A DNA stretch of 37,400 nt, from NCBI GenBank assembly GCA_046331705.1, contig JAXLQJ010000069.1, forward strand, positions 1-37,400, in the 5' to 3' direction. The notes beneath the pieces are model-generated. The model had not been told where the DNA came from and did no database searches. It saw nothing but the letters and a program-made list of their open reading frames with translations. The translations under genes and the position numbers were made by a program. Every line of letters starts with the position of its first letter. The first letter of the stretch is position 1. Of this stretch, positions 24,751 to 33,041 are shown one piece after another. This stretch comes from JADJOY01 sp046331705 [NCBI: bacterium]. Its GTDB lineage: Bacteria > JADJOY01.

Positions 24751-25926
24751 GTGACGGCGCTGGTCTGCACCACGCTCTTCCTGGTGATGCTCTTCCACGT
24801 GGGGCTCCTCGCGACGTGGCTGGAAGTGCATCGCGACCTGCCCAAGCTCGGGCCGCGTACGCGCCGCGATCTTCCGGTGAGTCCACCGCTGGTCAGCGTC
24901 GTCATCCCGGCGCGCGACGAGGAGAAGACCATCGAGACCTGCGTCTCGGGCGTGCTGGCGCAGGATTGGCCGAATCTCGAGGTCATCGTGGTGGACGATC
25001 GCTCGAGCGACCGCACTCCCGAGATCCTGGCGCGCCTCGCCGCTCGGGATCCCCGGCTCACGGTGATCCGCGGCGCCGAATGCCCCTCGACCTGGATGGG
25101 GAAGAACTACGCGCTCCATCAAGGGTTCGAGCGCACCCACGGCGAGTGGATCTTGTTCCTCGACGCCGACACGCAGGTCGCGCCGCAGGTCGTGACGCAG
25201 ACCGTGCTCGAAGCTCGCGCCCACGACACCGGCCTGCTCACGCTGATCCCGGGAAACGTGTTCCGCTGCTTCTGGGACCGCGTCGTGAACACGCTCATCT
25301 TTCAGCTCGCGGCGTTCCAGCAATTCGACAAGATCCACGACCCCAAGCACCCGCGCGCCAACGCCAACGGCCCGTACATGCTGTTTCGGCGCGATTGCTA
25401 CGACGCCATCGGCGGCCACGCCGCCATCCCGTACGAGGTGGTCGAGGACCTGGTGCTGGCGCGCAACGTGAAGGCGAAGGGCTTCGCGATCCGTTGGGCG
25501 CTCGCGCCCGAGCTCATGAAGCTCGAGCTCTACGAGAGCCTGCGCGACCTGAAGCGCGGCTGGGGGAAGATCCTGCAGCGCGCGATGGAGATCGATCGAC
25601 GCGAGCTGTGGCTCAACCTGCTGGGACCGATCTTCCTGCTGGTCTTCTTCGTGCTGCCCTTCCCCGCGTTGCTCGCGAGCGGGTATGCGCTGCTCGGCGA
25701 GGTCTCGCCTTCCCACGTCTTCGCGTTCACGTGCTCGCTTGCCGCGTGCCTCGCCGCGGCCACGAGTCAGCGCTTCGTGGGCATGATCCTGAAGCTCGAC
25801 CACATCCACCCATGGCTCTTCTGGCTGGGCGCCGCCGTCCTCGCCGAGCTGCAGTGGGAATCGGTGGTGCGCTTCTTCCTCAAGAAAGAGATGTACTGGA
25901 AGGGCCGCCTCTACCACGAGTCGTGA
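24751..25926 (+). CDS. membrane glycosyltransferase, GT2 family (391 aa)
   Basis: An N-terminal membrane span (residues 3-24) precedes a GT-A domain: VSVVIPARDEEKTI, VVDDRSSDRTP, and the metal-binding LDADT. A YEVVEDLVLARNV segment and KRGWGKILQR (processive-like RxxRW position) follow, and three C-terminal spans close the protein. The sequence TWMGKNYALHQGF is shared in pattern with the second GT2 at 28095 and with HpnB/CrtQ-type glycosyltransferases that act on polyprenyl, hopanoid or carotenoid acceptors. The start is GTG at 24751. It probably glycosylates a membrane lipid. Confidence 0.88.
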   Translation: MTALVCTTLFLVMLFHVGLLATWLEVHRDLPKLGPRTRRDLPVSPPLVSVVIPARDEEKTIETCVSGVLAQDWPNLEVIVVDDRSSDRTPEILARLAARDPRLTVIRGAECPSTWMGKNYALHQGFERTHGEWILFLDADTQVAPQVVTQTVLEARAHDTGLLTLIPGNVFRCFWDRVVNTLIFQLAAFQQFDKIHDPKHPRANANGPYMLFRRDCYDAIGGHAAIPYEVVEDLVLARNVKAKGFAIRWALAPELMKLELYESLRDLKRGWGKILQRAMEIDRRELWLNLLGPIFLLVFFVLPFPALLASGYALLGEVSPSHVFAFTCSLAACLAAATSQRFVGMILKLDHIHPWLFWLGAAVLAELQWESVVRFFLKKEMYWKGRLYHES

Positions 25927-25984
25927 GCCTCCGGGCGACCATCGGACGCGGCCGCTCCCAGTGCGAGCCGCGGAGCGAGCACGC

Positions 25985-27325
25985 GTGCCCAAGTCGTACG
26001 TCACCGACCTGCGGCACCTGCTCGACGAGCACGGTCGGATCGCACGCGTCACGCGGGCGGGCGCGAGCCTGGGGCGATTCCTGGGGGCGCTCGTCGCGTG
26101 GGTGACCTCGCCGCACGCCGACGACGCGCTTCAGACCAACGTCGTGTGCGGCTGGCGCACGGGTGTGGGCCGTTGCGACGAGCCCATCGCCGCCGCGCTC
26201 GATCCGGACACGGTTGCGATTCGCTGGGAGTGCGCACGGTGCGGCACGAGCGGTTCGATTCACGGCTGGGAAGGCACGGCGTGGGACCGGCGCACCGAAT
26301 CCGAGCAAGCGGCGGCGCGCGAGTCGTGGAACGGCTTCGAACGGGACCTGGCGCGGCTGCACGCCAGCGGCGAGTCGGTGCTCGCCGCGACGCTGGCGCG
26401 CTTCGCCCTGCCCGGCCTTCGCCTCGCCGCGAGCGCATGCGTCGACGCCTCGATTCCGATTGGCGCGTCCAAGCTCGGCGGCGCACCCGATCTGCCGAGC
26501 GATGTGACCTGGCCCGAGCGTGACGGACGGCCCCTCGCATTCGTCGCTCAGCTCGATCTCGCGCAGCTCGGCGAGTCCGGCGGCGACGGTCTTCCGCTGC
26601 GCGACGGCGTGCTCTGGATCTTCTGCGACGCCGACGACGTGCCGATGGGTTACGAGCGCAGCGCGCGCCATGGCATCGCGGTCGTGTATCGCCTCGACGC
26701 CCACGGCGTGGTGATGCGCCGTCCACACCCAAACGCGCCCTGCTTCAGCGCGTACCGACTCGAGGCGTGCCGCGTGGTCACATTCCCGAGCCCCATTCAC
26801 CACGAATCGGCCATCACGGAGCCCCGCGCCCGGCGCGCGAGGGAGCTCCGGAATCCGTTCACCGGCGCGCTCGTGACCTTTCCGGAGCGCGAGCCATGGC
26901 CGGGCTATCGCACCGAAGCGGATCCCATCCCGCCGCCGCATCGCGAGGAATTCGAGAGGTTCGTAGCCGAGCACACCGACGCCGATCGGCCCCGGCACCA
27001 GCTCTTCGGCCACCCGCGCTCGATGCAAGGCACCGGCTTCGAGGCGACGCTCGCCGTGGCGGGCGTCGCGTTCGGGTTGCAGGGCGATCCGAGGACGCTG
27101 CGGGGGTTCGAGGACGCTGCGACCCGCGGCGATCGCTGGCGCCTGCTGGCGCAGATCGCTTCCCAGCCCGAGCGGGATCGACGGGGCCAGCGATCGCCCG
27201 GCCTCGAACCCGACCGACGCGAGCTCGTGTGGGCCGACAGCGGCGTCCTCTACGTCTTCGTCCGCGACGAGGATCTCAGCGCGCGGCGCTTCCACCGTGT
27301 CTGGGCAGCGGTCGACTGCTGCTGA
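25985..27325 (+). CDS. zinc-ribbon-like N-domain fused to DUF1963 (446 aa)
   Basis: Two parts. Residues 1-105 begin PKSYVTDLRHLLDEHG and carry two Cys pairs (C55, C64, C83, C86) ending in HGWEGTAWD; this small domain is familiar as a free-standing protein of unknown function. From about residue 150 the protein is DUF1963/YwqG-like (IGASKLGGAPDLPSDVTWP, PLAFVAQLDLAQL, LWIFCDADD), a family with cytoplasmic members of unclear role. The start is GTG at 25985, where the conserved N-domain begins. It lies between two GT2 genes but shows no link to sugar chemistry. Its fusion architecture is unusual in my recollection. Confidence 0.78.
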   Translation: MPKSYVTDLRHLLDEHGRIARVTRAGASLGRFLGALVAWVTSPHADDALQTNVVCGWRTGVGRCDEPIAAALDPDTVAIRWECARCGTSGSIHGWEGTAWDRRTESEQAAARESWNGFERDLARLHASGESVLAATLARFALPGLRLAASACVDASIPIGASKLGGAPDLPSDVTWPERDGRPLAFVAQLDLAQLGESGGDGLPLRDGVLWIFCDADDVPMGYERSARHGIAVVYRLDAHGVVMRRPHPNAPCFSAYRLEACRVVTFPSPIHHESAITEPRARRARELRNPFTGALVTFPEREPWPGYRTEADPIPPPHREEFERFVAEHTDADRPRHQLFGHPRSMQGTGFEATLAVAGVAFGLQGDPRTLRGFEDAATRGDRWRLLAQIASQPERDRRGQRSPGLEPDRRELVWADSGVLYVFVRDEDLSARRFHRVWAAVDCC

Positions 27326-27387
27326 CGCGGGTCGCGATAGGGGCCGTGCGCTCGTTGCGCGGCTCGCTCGTCGCGCGCCGCTCGTCC

Positions 27388-27894
27388 TCAGCGCCGCCCG
27401 AGATCCCAGTTGCCGAGATCGGCACCATCCCCCTCGCCGCCGGGCTGGTGGTCCGAACCGAAGCTCCACACGTCGATCTCTCCGTGAACGCCGGGCGAGA
27501 GGTACTGGTACTCGCCGCCCCACGGATCCTTGGGAATGAAGTCGCGCTCCCAGTAGCCGCCGGCTCGATAGTGCGCCGGCGCCGGCGCCGTGCCCGGCGC
27601 GACGACCAGCGCCAGCAGCCCCTGCTCGCTCGTGGGGTAGCGGCCGTTGTCGAGGTTGTAGCTGCGCAGCGCCGCCTCCAGGTTGCTGATCTGGGCCTGC
27701 GTCGCCGTGATGCGCGCCTCGCGGATGTGGCGCACCGTGGGAACGGCGATCATCGTCGTGAACATCGCCATGATCGCGATCGCCACCAGCACTTCGATGA
27801 GCGTGAAGCCGGAGCCGGCCGGCACGCGCAGGCGAACGAGCGAGGAGCCGAAGGGAAGGAGGTTCGAGCTGACCGGGTGCGCAGGGCGTCTCAT
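27388..27894 (-). CDS. gspG: type II secretion-type major pseudopilin GspG (168 aa)
   Basis: A 29-residue leader is followed by the prepilin peptidase site G/FTLIEVLVAIAIMAM, with Glu at +5, then the long hydrophobic helix. The GspG core has YNLDNGRYPTSEQGLLALV, PKDPWGGEYQYL and the calcium-site end DVWSFGSDHQPGGEGDGADLGNW. The protein would be cleaved, methylated and assembled into a pseudopilus. Ribosome site GGAAAGGAAG precedes the ATG. No gspC-F or H-M gene is in the window; the GspE-like ATPase is nearby but on the other strand. It has its own promoter, see 27945-27973. Confidence 0.92.
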   Translation of the reverse strand: MRRPAHPVSSNLLPFGSSLVRLRVPAGSGFTLIEVLVAIAIMAMFTTMIAVPTVRHIREARITATQAQISNLEAALRSYNLDNGRYPTSEQGLLALVVAPGTAPAPAHYRAGGYWERDFIPKDPWGGEYQYLSPGVHGEIDVWSFGSDHQPGGEGDGADLGNWDLGRR

Positions 27895-27940
27895 GGATCT
27901 TCCTTTCCGAGCGGCATGGCGCCGCTCACGACGAGACGCG

Positions 27941-28000
27941 AATCAAGCTATCAAGTTGATATGAGAGAGTCAACCGATTTACTTGTTATCAATTATTTCA
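27941..28000. other. AT-rich block between gspG and the second GT2 gene
   Basis: 42 of 60 bases are A or T, in a genome of about 30% AT. It holds repeated ATCAA/TTGAT elements, for example ATCAAGTTGAT (27950-27960), and an inverted pair CAATT-ATTTC-AATTG just beyond its end. A divergent control region is the simplest reading: the gspG promoter on the minus strand and probably one for the GT2 gene at 28095 on the plus strand. A protein such as a nucleoid-associated repressor of AT-rich DNA could act here. Confidence 0.5.
27945..27973 (-). promoter_or_regulatory. sigma-70-type promoter candidate for gspG
   Basis: Read on the minus strand: -35 TTGACT (27968-27973), a 17-base spacer, and -10 TAGCTT (27945-27950). 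The -35 is five of six to consensus with ideal spacing; the -10 is weak (three of six). It lies 51 bases upstream of the gspG start and inside an AT-rich block that could supply an UP-like element. Confidence 0.5.
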
Positions 28001-28094
28001 ATTGTCGTCGTCGTGATCCGCCGAGGTGCGTCTGCCTGACGCAGCTCGGCACCGTGGCCTCGCTTGGCTCGAGCGGATAAATAGGCCGCCCGCA

Positions 28095-29279
28095 ATGTTC
28101 CATCCCACCTTCTGGCTCGCGGCCCATGGCGTCTCGCTCGTGGGCTACCTCGCGCTCGCGCGCCGCTGGATTCTCGATCGCGGGCTATTCCCGCGCCTCG
28201 AGCCCCACGGCCCGCTTCCCTGCCCCGACCCCGCGCCGCTGGTGAGCGTGGTGGTGCCGGCGCGCAACGAGGCGGCGACGATGGCGGCCTGCCTCGAGCG
28301 CCTCACCGCCGCCGAGTACGCGGCGCTCGAGATCGTGGTGCTCGACGATCAGTCGACGGATCGCACCGGTGAGATCGCCCGCACCATCGCCGCCCGCGAT
28401 CCGCGGGTGCGGGTCATCACCGGAAGCGAGCGTCCCGAGGGCTGGACCGGCAAGAACTGGGCGATCCACCAGGGCGCCGCCGCCGCCCGCGGCGCCTATC
28501 TGCTGATCGTCGACGCCGACACCGAGCTCGCGCCGCGCGCCATCCCCGAAGCGGTGGCGTGGGCGGAAGCCCACGGCACCGACCTGCTCACCGTGTTCCC
28601 GCGCGTGCGCCTCACGAGCTTCTGGGAGCGGGCGTTTCTACCCACGCTCGGGCTCTTCCCGTCGTATCGACTGGACCGGATCAACGACCCCGCATCCCCG
28701 GATGCCAACGCGGTCGGCTATTTCCTGCTCTTCCGGCGCACGGCGTTCGACGCGATGGGCGGCTACGAATCGATCCGGTCGCGGGTCGGCGAGGATTGGA
28801 TCATCGCCAAGCGCGTGAAGGGCCTGGGCCTCAAGCTCCACATGCTGCTCGCGCCCGAGCTCGTGACCAAGGGCTTCGGCCCCACGCTCGGCGATCTGCG
28901 CCAAGGCTTCGTCAAGAACTTCATGCTGCTCCTCGACGGGCGCCGCCGTCTCGCGGTCGCGATGCTCCCGGTGATCGCGATGCTGGCGCTCTTCCTGTGG
29001 ATGCCGTTTCTGTCGTGGATCCAGGCGATGTCGTGGTGGGGCCGCTACCACGACCAATGGCGGCTCGCCGCCGCGCTGGCGGGCCTCGGCGCCGCGCAGC
29101 TCATGGCGCTTCAATGCGTGCGCCGCGCGATGAGCCTCACCGCGGGGATCGACGAGCGCGGGCTTAGGCTTCAGCCGCTCGGCGCGGCGCTGATCCTCGG
29201 GATGTGGATCGCCGCGATCGTGCGCACCGTGCTGCGCCTCGGCCTCACCTGGCGCGGCCGCACCTATCGGCAGGTGTGA
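28095..29279 (+). CDS. membrane glycosyltransferase, GT2 family, HpnB/CrtQ-like (394 aa)
   Basis: An N-terminal hydrophobic segment precedes a GT-A domain with VSVVVPARNEAATM, VLDDQSTDRTGE and VDADTELAPRAIPE. GWTGKNWAIHQGA matches the pattern in the other GT2 at 24751. A VGEDWIIAKRVKGLG segment follows, then four C-terminal membrane spans. The two GT2 proteins are clear paralogues, about 2.2 kb apart on one strand. A product such as a glycosylated hopanoid, carotenoid or polyprenol is plausible but not shown. The ATG at 28095 was chosen; upstream frame is shadow. A possible terminator hairpin (GGACGC/GCGTCC, 29290-29308) follows the stop. Confidence 0.88.
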   Translation: MFHPTFWLAAHGVSLVGYLALARRWILDRGLFPRLEPHGPLPCPDPAPLVSVVVPARNEAATMAACLERLTAAEYAALEIVVLDDQSTDRTGEIARTIAARDPRVRVITGSERPEGWTGKNWAIHQGAAAARGAYLLIVDADTELAPRAIPEAVAWAEAHGTDLLTVFPRVRLTSFWERAFLPTLGLFPSYRLDRINDPASPDANAVGYFLLFRRTAFDAMGGYESIRSRVGEDWIIAKRVKGLGLKLHMLLAPELVTKGFGPTLGDLRQGFVKNFMLLLDGRRRLAVAMLPVIAMLALFLWMPFLSWIQAMSWWGRYHDQWRLAAALAGLGAAQLMALQCVRRAMSLTAGIDERGLRLQPLGAALILGMWIAAIVRTVLRLGLTWRGRTYRQV

Positions 29280-29318
29280 ACCGCCGCCAGGACGCACCCA
29301 CGGCGTCCGCGACGAACC

Positions 29319-30200
29319 TCAGCGCGGCGATTCTCCCGGCAGTGTCGGCATCACCTCGTCCGGCAGCGTCGCCGGCAGCTCCCAGCGATCCTTGCGCTTG
29401 CCCGTGACGCTCGGGTCGTCGCTGCCGAGCTCGATCAGCTTGCGACGGATCGCTTCCTTGAGATCGCCCTTCGGCGCGAGCTCGAACGCCTTGCGGTAGG
29501 CGGCGATCGCGTCGTCGTTCTTGCCGAGCCGCCGCAGCACGTCGCCTTTCTGATCGAACGCGGGTGGGTAGCTCGGCGCGTCGCTGGTGGCGCGGATGCA
29601 CTCGCGCAACGCGACCTCGGTTCGTCCCGCGGCGGCGAGCGTCTGGCAGAGCGCCGTCCGGAGGACGCCGTCGGTCGGCTTGAGGTCGAGCGCCTTCCAG
29701 TACGTCGCGATCGCGTCGTCGACCTTCCCTTGGCCTGCGTACGCGGCAGCCAGATTGGAGAGCACGGCCTCGGGGGTCGCGTACTGCTTCTCGGGTGCCA
29801 GCGCCGATTGGAAATCCTGGATCGCCTCGTCGAAGCGACGGTCGCGCAGCCGCGCGACACCGCGCACGTTGAGCAGCTCCGGATCGCCGGGCGCGGTCGC
29901 CAAGCCGGCGTCGGCGGCCTCGACCGCGCGACCGTACTCGCCCCGCTCGATCATCACCACCGCGCGCAGATAGTGGATCTGTCGATCCTGCGGCGACTTG
30001 ATGCGCGCCTGCTCCAGGTTCTTGAGCGCCGACTCGTAACGCCCGGCGCGATAGTCGTTGAGCGCCACCTGCACGAGGAAACCCGCGTCCTGCGCGCTCT
30101 TGCGCGCCGTCTCGGACGCGTCCTTGGGGCAGCCCGCCAGAACCGCGCACGCGAGCGCCGCCGCGGCCAGCCTGCGAATGGGCATGCCGAGCTCCGTCAT
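29319..30200 (-). CDS. TPR-repeat lipoprotein (293 aa)
   Basis: Lipoprotein signal with lipobox LAGC (Cys at about residue 24), then at least five TPR units: DYRAGRYESALKNLEQA, MIERGEYGRAVEAADAG, RLRDRRFDEAIQDFQSA, YAGQGKVDDAIATYWKA and RRLGKNDDAIAAYRKAFEL. TPR lipoproteins serve as envelope scaffolds, such as PilF/PilW or BamD-type. Its ATG overlaps the stop of the Ser/Thr kinase (ATGA), so the kinase and the lipoprotein are coupled. It may assemble or regulate an envelope complex under control of that kinase. The C-terminus past residue 265 is Pro-rich and probably disordered. Confidence 0.88.
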   Translation of the reverse strand: MTELGMPIRRLAAAALACAVLAGCPKDASETARKSAQDAGFLVQVALNDYRAGRYESALKNLEQARIKSPQDRQIHYLRAVVMIERGEYGRAVEAADAGLATAPGDPELLNVRGVARLRDRRFDEAIQDFQSALAPEKQYATPEAVLSNLAAAYAGQGKVDDAIATYWKALDLKPTDGVLRTALCQTLAAAGRTEVALRECIRATSDAPSYPPAFDQKGDVLRRLGKNDDAIAAYRKAFELAPKGDLKEAIRRKLIELGSDDPSVTGKRKDRWELPATLPDEVMPTLPGESPR

Positions 30201-32446
30201 GGCACGTGGACCTCCTGGCCATGCCGAACGCGCACGGTCGACGCGATCGTACGCCCGTCGGCGAGCACCATGCGCACGGGATGACTTCCGATCGAGAGCT
30301 CGAAACGGCGGCGCGGCTCGAGCTTGCCGTCCACGCGCAGCTCGCGGACGCCGTCGTCGACGACCACCGTGCCCGCGAACTTGAAGAGCTTGCGCACGTG
30401 ATCGTCGGCGAGCACGTCCACCGACACCGTCTCGTCGAGATCGACCTGCGGGTTCACGAATCGGAACCGATGGATGCCCGCGCTGGTCGAGTGGCCAACC
30501 AGCGGTGTCTGGCCGAGCGGCTCGTTCTGCCCGTCCTGGTACACGATGCTGAACGGCTCCGTGTTGAGCGTCACCAGACCGCTCAACGACGCGCGCCGCA
30601 GCTCGTAGCGCAACACGTTGGCGCGGGCGGCCTCGATGTTCACGGTGGTCGCGATGGTCTGGAAGCCCGCCTTCTCGACCCGCACCGTGTACCGCCCCGG
30701 CTTGACCGATACGGTCTGCGGCGACGTGAAGACCTGCGGTCCGATGCTCACGGACGCGCCCGCCGGATCGGTGGCGATCTGCACGGTGACCGGCTTGGGC
30801 ACCAGCTCGACCTCCACGGCGACGCCCGGCGCATTGGCGTCGACCACGATGGGCGTGGTGCGAGGGTCGTAGCCGTCCTTCTCGAGCCGAATCGAGCGCC
30901 GACCCACCGCGACCTCGAGCCGCGCCGGCGTGGTCTTGTGCGTGTCGCTGCCATCGAGCCAGATCGCCGCTCCGGGCGGACGCGACGTCACCTCCACCGG
31001 CCGAGCCGCGGGATAGGCCGACGACGGACCCGCCGCGCCGCCGCTCACTCCGGCGTTCGGCCCCACCTCCGGCGCATCGCTCGGCGCCACCACCACCTGG
31101 GGCACCGCCGCCGTGGCGTTCGTTGGAGCGCCGAGCGCTCCGGCACCCGCATCGTCGGCGCCCTTCCAGCCGAAACGCTTCACGAGCGCGCTGCCGCCGA
31201 CGAACAAGCCGACCACGAGCGCCGCCACCAGCAGGAATCGGCTCAACGACACCGGCTCGCTGCCGGGCAACGGCCCGGGCGCCGACGTGACGCGTCGCGG
31301 TGGCACCGGCGCGGGCGTGGCACCGAGGCCGAGCGGTGGCTCTTGCTCCATCCAATCGGCGAGCGACTCGGATTCCGCGAACAGCCCGCGCAGGAAGCGC
31401 GCGCGCTCGTGCGGGCCCGAGACCAGCCCGAGCAGCGTCATCACGTCCGCGATGGCGAGCTCCATCTCGCGGCCGCTCTGGAAGCGCTCCTTGCGCGAGC
31501 GCGCCAGCGCCTTGAGCAGCAGGTCCTCCACCTCGACGGGGATGTCGGGGTTCACGTCGCGCGGCATCGGCACGTCGACCTGCTGGATGCGCTCGATGGT
31601 CTCCGGAAGGCTCACGTCGTCGGGGAAGAGCTTGCGCCCGGTGAGCAGCTCGAACAGGATCACGCCGACCGAGAAGAGATCCGAGCGATGGTCGAGCGCG
31701 TCACCCGAGATCTGCTCGGGCGACATGTACGAGAGCTTGCCTTTGACGGTGCCCGCGGTGGTCTCGCTCGAGATCAGCGAAGCCTTGGCGATGCCGAAGT
31801 CGGTGATCTTCACCTCGCCGTCGAAGCTCACCAACACGTTCTGCGGCGACACGTCGCGGTGGATGATCTCGAGCGGCGTGCCGTCGTAGGCGGAACGGCC
31901 GTGCGCGTAGCCGAGGCCGGCGCACGCCTCCCGCACGATGCCGAGGGCGTGCTCGAGCGGCAGCACGCCGCCCGTCGCGCCGACGCGATCGAGGATGTCG
32001 CGCAGGTTCTTGCCGTGCACGTACTCCATCGAGATGAAGTACGTGTCGCCGAGGCGACCGAAGTCGAAGATCTGGACGACGTTGGCGTGGTTGAGCTGGG
32101 CCGCGAGCTTGGCCTCGTTCAGGAACATCGCCACCGAGCGCTCGTCGCGCATCAGGTGAGGCAGCATGCGCTTGAGCGCGACCAGCTTCTCGAAGCCGCC
32201 GGGTCCCACGCGCTTGGCGAGGAAGATCTCGCCCATCCCTCCCGCGGCGATGCTGCGGAGGATGCGGTATTGCCCGAATCGGGGAAGCGAATCTGGCGAG
32301 GGCGCGGCCACGGGGGCCATGGGACGTTCGACGGAGGCGAGTGCGTTTCGATCAGGGCCGGCGTGCAGCCCCACGATGATGCTCACCCGAGCCTCGCCGG
32401 GCGGCGCCGCGCTCGATCCCTTCATGGCGACGCGCGCGTGGCGCAT
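30197..32446 (-). CDS. membrane Ser/Thr protein kinase with PEGA repeats (749 aa)
   Basis: Pkn2-type kinase domain at about residues 59-330: glycine loop IAAGGMGEIF, catalytic Lys in LVALKRM (K92), HRDVSPQN (D198; Ser replaces the usual Lys, as often in myxobacterial kinases) and DFGIAKA (D216). A Pro-rich linker leads to one membrane span (about 402-422). The outer part has PEGA repeats (VEVTSRPPGAAIWLDG and VTVQIATDPAGASVSIG) and a third, degenerate one, probably in the periplasm. The start is uncertain: ATG 32446, ATG 32425 or GTG 32461, none with a clear ribosome site. It pairs with the TPR lipoprotein and lies divergent from an FHA protein that may read its phospho-Thr. Confidence 0.9.
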   Translation of the reverse strand: MRHARVAMKGSSAAPPGEARVSIIVGLHAGPDRNALASVERPMAPVAAPSPDSLPRFGQYRILRSIAAGGMGEIFLAKRVGPGGFEKLVALKRMLPHLMRDERSVAMFLNEAKLAAQLNHANVVQIFDFGRLGDTYFISMEYVHGKNLRDILDRVGATGGVLPLEHALGIVREACAGLGYAHGRSAYDGTPLEIIHRDVSPQNVLVSFDGEVKITDFGIAKASLISSETTAGTVKGKLSYMSPEQISGDALDHRSDLFSVGVILFELLTGRKLFPDDVSLPETIERIQQVDVPMPRDVNPDIPVEVEDLLLKALARSRKERFQSGREMELAIADVMTLLGLVSGPHERARFLRGLFAESESLADWMEQEPPLGLGATPAPVPPRRVTSAPGPLPGSEPVSLSRFLLVAALVVGLFVGGSALVKRFGWKGADDAGAGALGAPTNATAAVPQVVVAPSDAPEVGPNAGVSGGAAGPSSAYPAARPVEVTSRPPGAAIWLDGSDTHKTTPARLEVAVGRRSIRLEKDGYDPRTTPIVVDANAPGVAVEVELVPKPVTVQIATDPAGASVSIGPQVFTSPQTVSVKPGRYTVRVEKAGFQTIATTVNIEAARANVLRYELRRASLSGLVTLNTEPFSIVYQDGQNEPLGQTPLVGHSTSAGIHRFRFVNPQVDLDETVSVDVLADDHVRKLFKFAGTVVVDDGVRELRVDGKLEPRRRFELSIGSHPVRMVLADGRTIASTVRVRHGQEVHVP

Positions 32447-32489
32447 CGATTCGGGGAGCACGTCGTTCGCTCGTCGCCATCGCGCGCTC

Positions 32490-32518
32490 TATTTAGCCCG
32501 CCCCCCTAGACCGCGCAA
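32490..32518 (-). promoter_or_regulatory. promoter candidate for the kinase/TPR operon
   Basis: On the minus strand, TTGCGC (32513-32518) and TAAATA (32490-32495) are separated by 17 bases. The -10 has four of six matches and is the only AT-rich hexamer in this intergenic stretch. Transcription would begin about 35 bases before the ATG at 32446. Confidence 0.4.
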
Positions 32519-32654
32519 GGAACGCGGCATCGCCGCTCGAGCACCCGACGATGTGCGCGCGCATTGCGACCGTGAGCGACGCGTGCTTCAATCGGTCCCC
32601 CGGTGCGCCCGCGCGAGCTCGACCTCGGGCCCGCGCTTGCGAGCGAGATGAGCC

Positions 32655-33041
32655 ATGGAAAACAAGACCTTCGTCTACGACAAGCCGTCGATCGGCGCCG
32701 ACGATCTGAAGATCCCGCCCAACATCCGCGCCACGCTGAAGGTGCTGAGCGGCACCGAGCAGGGGCGCACCTTCCCGCTCAGCCTGAGCACCACGGTGAT
32801 CGGACGCGGCGAGCAAGCCGACGTCCGCGTCGACGACGACGCCATGTCGCGGCGCCATACCGAGATCTCCTATCGCAACCTCGAGTTCCGGGTGCGCGAC
32901 CTGGAATCGAGCAACGGCACCTTCCTCAACGGCTCCGAGGTCAAGGAATACGCACTGCGCAACGGCGACAAGATCATGGCCGGCGAGACGCTCTTTCTCT
33001 TCGCCGTGGATCGGGTCGGCGCACCACCCAAGATGACGTGA
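32655..33041 (+). CDS. FHA-domain phospho-threonine-binding protein (128 aa)
   Basis: A forkhead-associated domain at about residues 26-112: TVIGRGEQADVRVDDDAMSRRH (residues 47-68 approximately) carries the Gly-Arg and Ser-Arg-Arg-His of the phospho-Thr pocket, followed by LESSNGTFLNG with the Asn-Gly of the FHA signature. The N-terminal segment includes MENKTFVYD, a possible phosphorylation site at Thr5. No signal peptide is present. It is divergent from the PEGA kinase, with 208 bases between starts, so it is a likely reader or substrate of that kinase. Confidence 0.92.
   Translation: MENKTFVYDKPSIGADDLKIPPNIRATLKVLSGTEQGRTFPLSLSTTVIGRGEQADVRVDDDAMSRRHTEISYRNLEFRVRDLESSNGTFLNGSEVKEYALRNGDKIMAGETLFLFAVDRVGAPPKMT

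Noticed and set aside
27971-28000. AT-rich block read as an insertion-element remnant
   Set aside because: No transposase fragment, terminal repeats or target duplication is visible; a promoter region is the simpler explanation.
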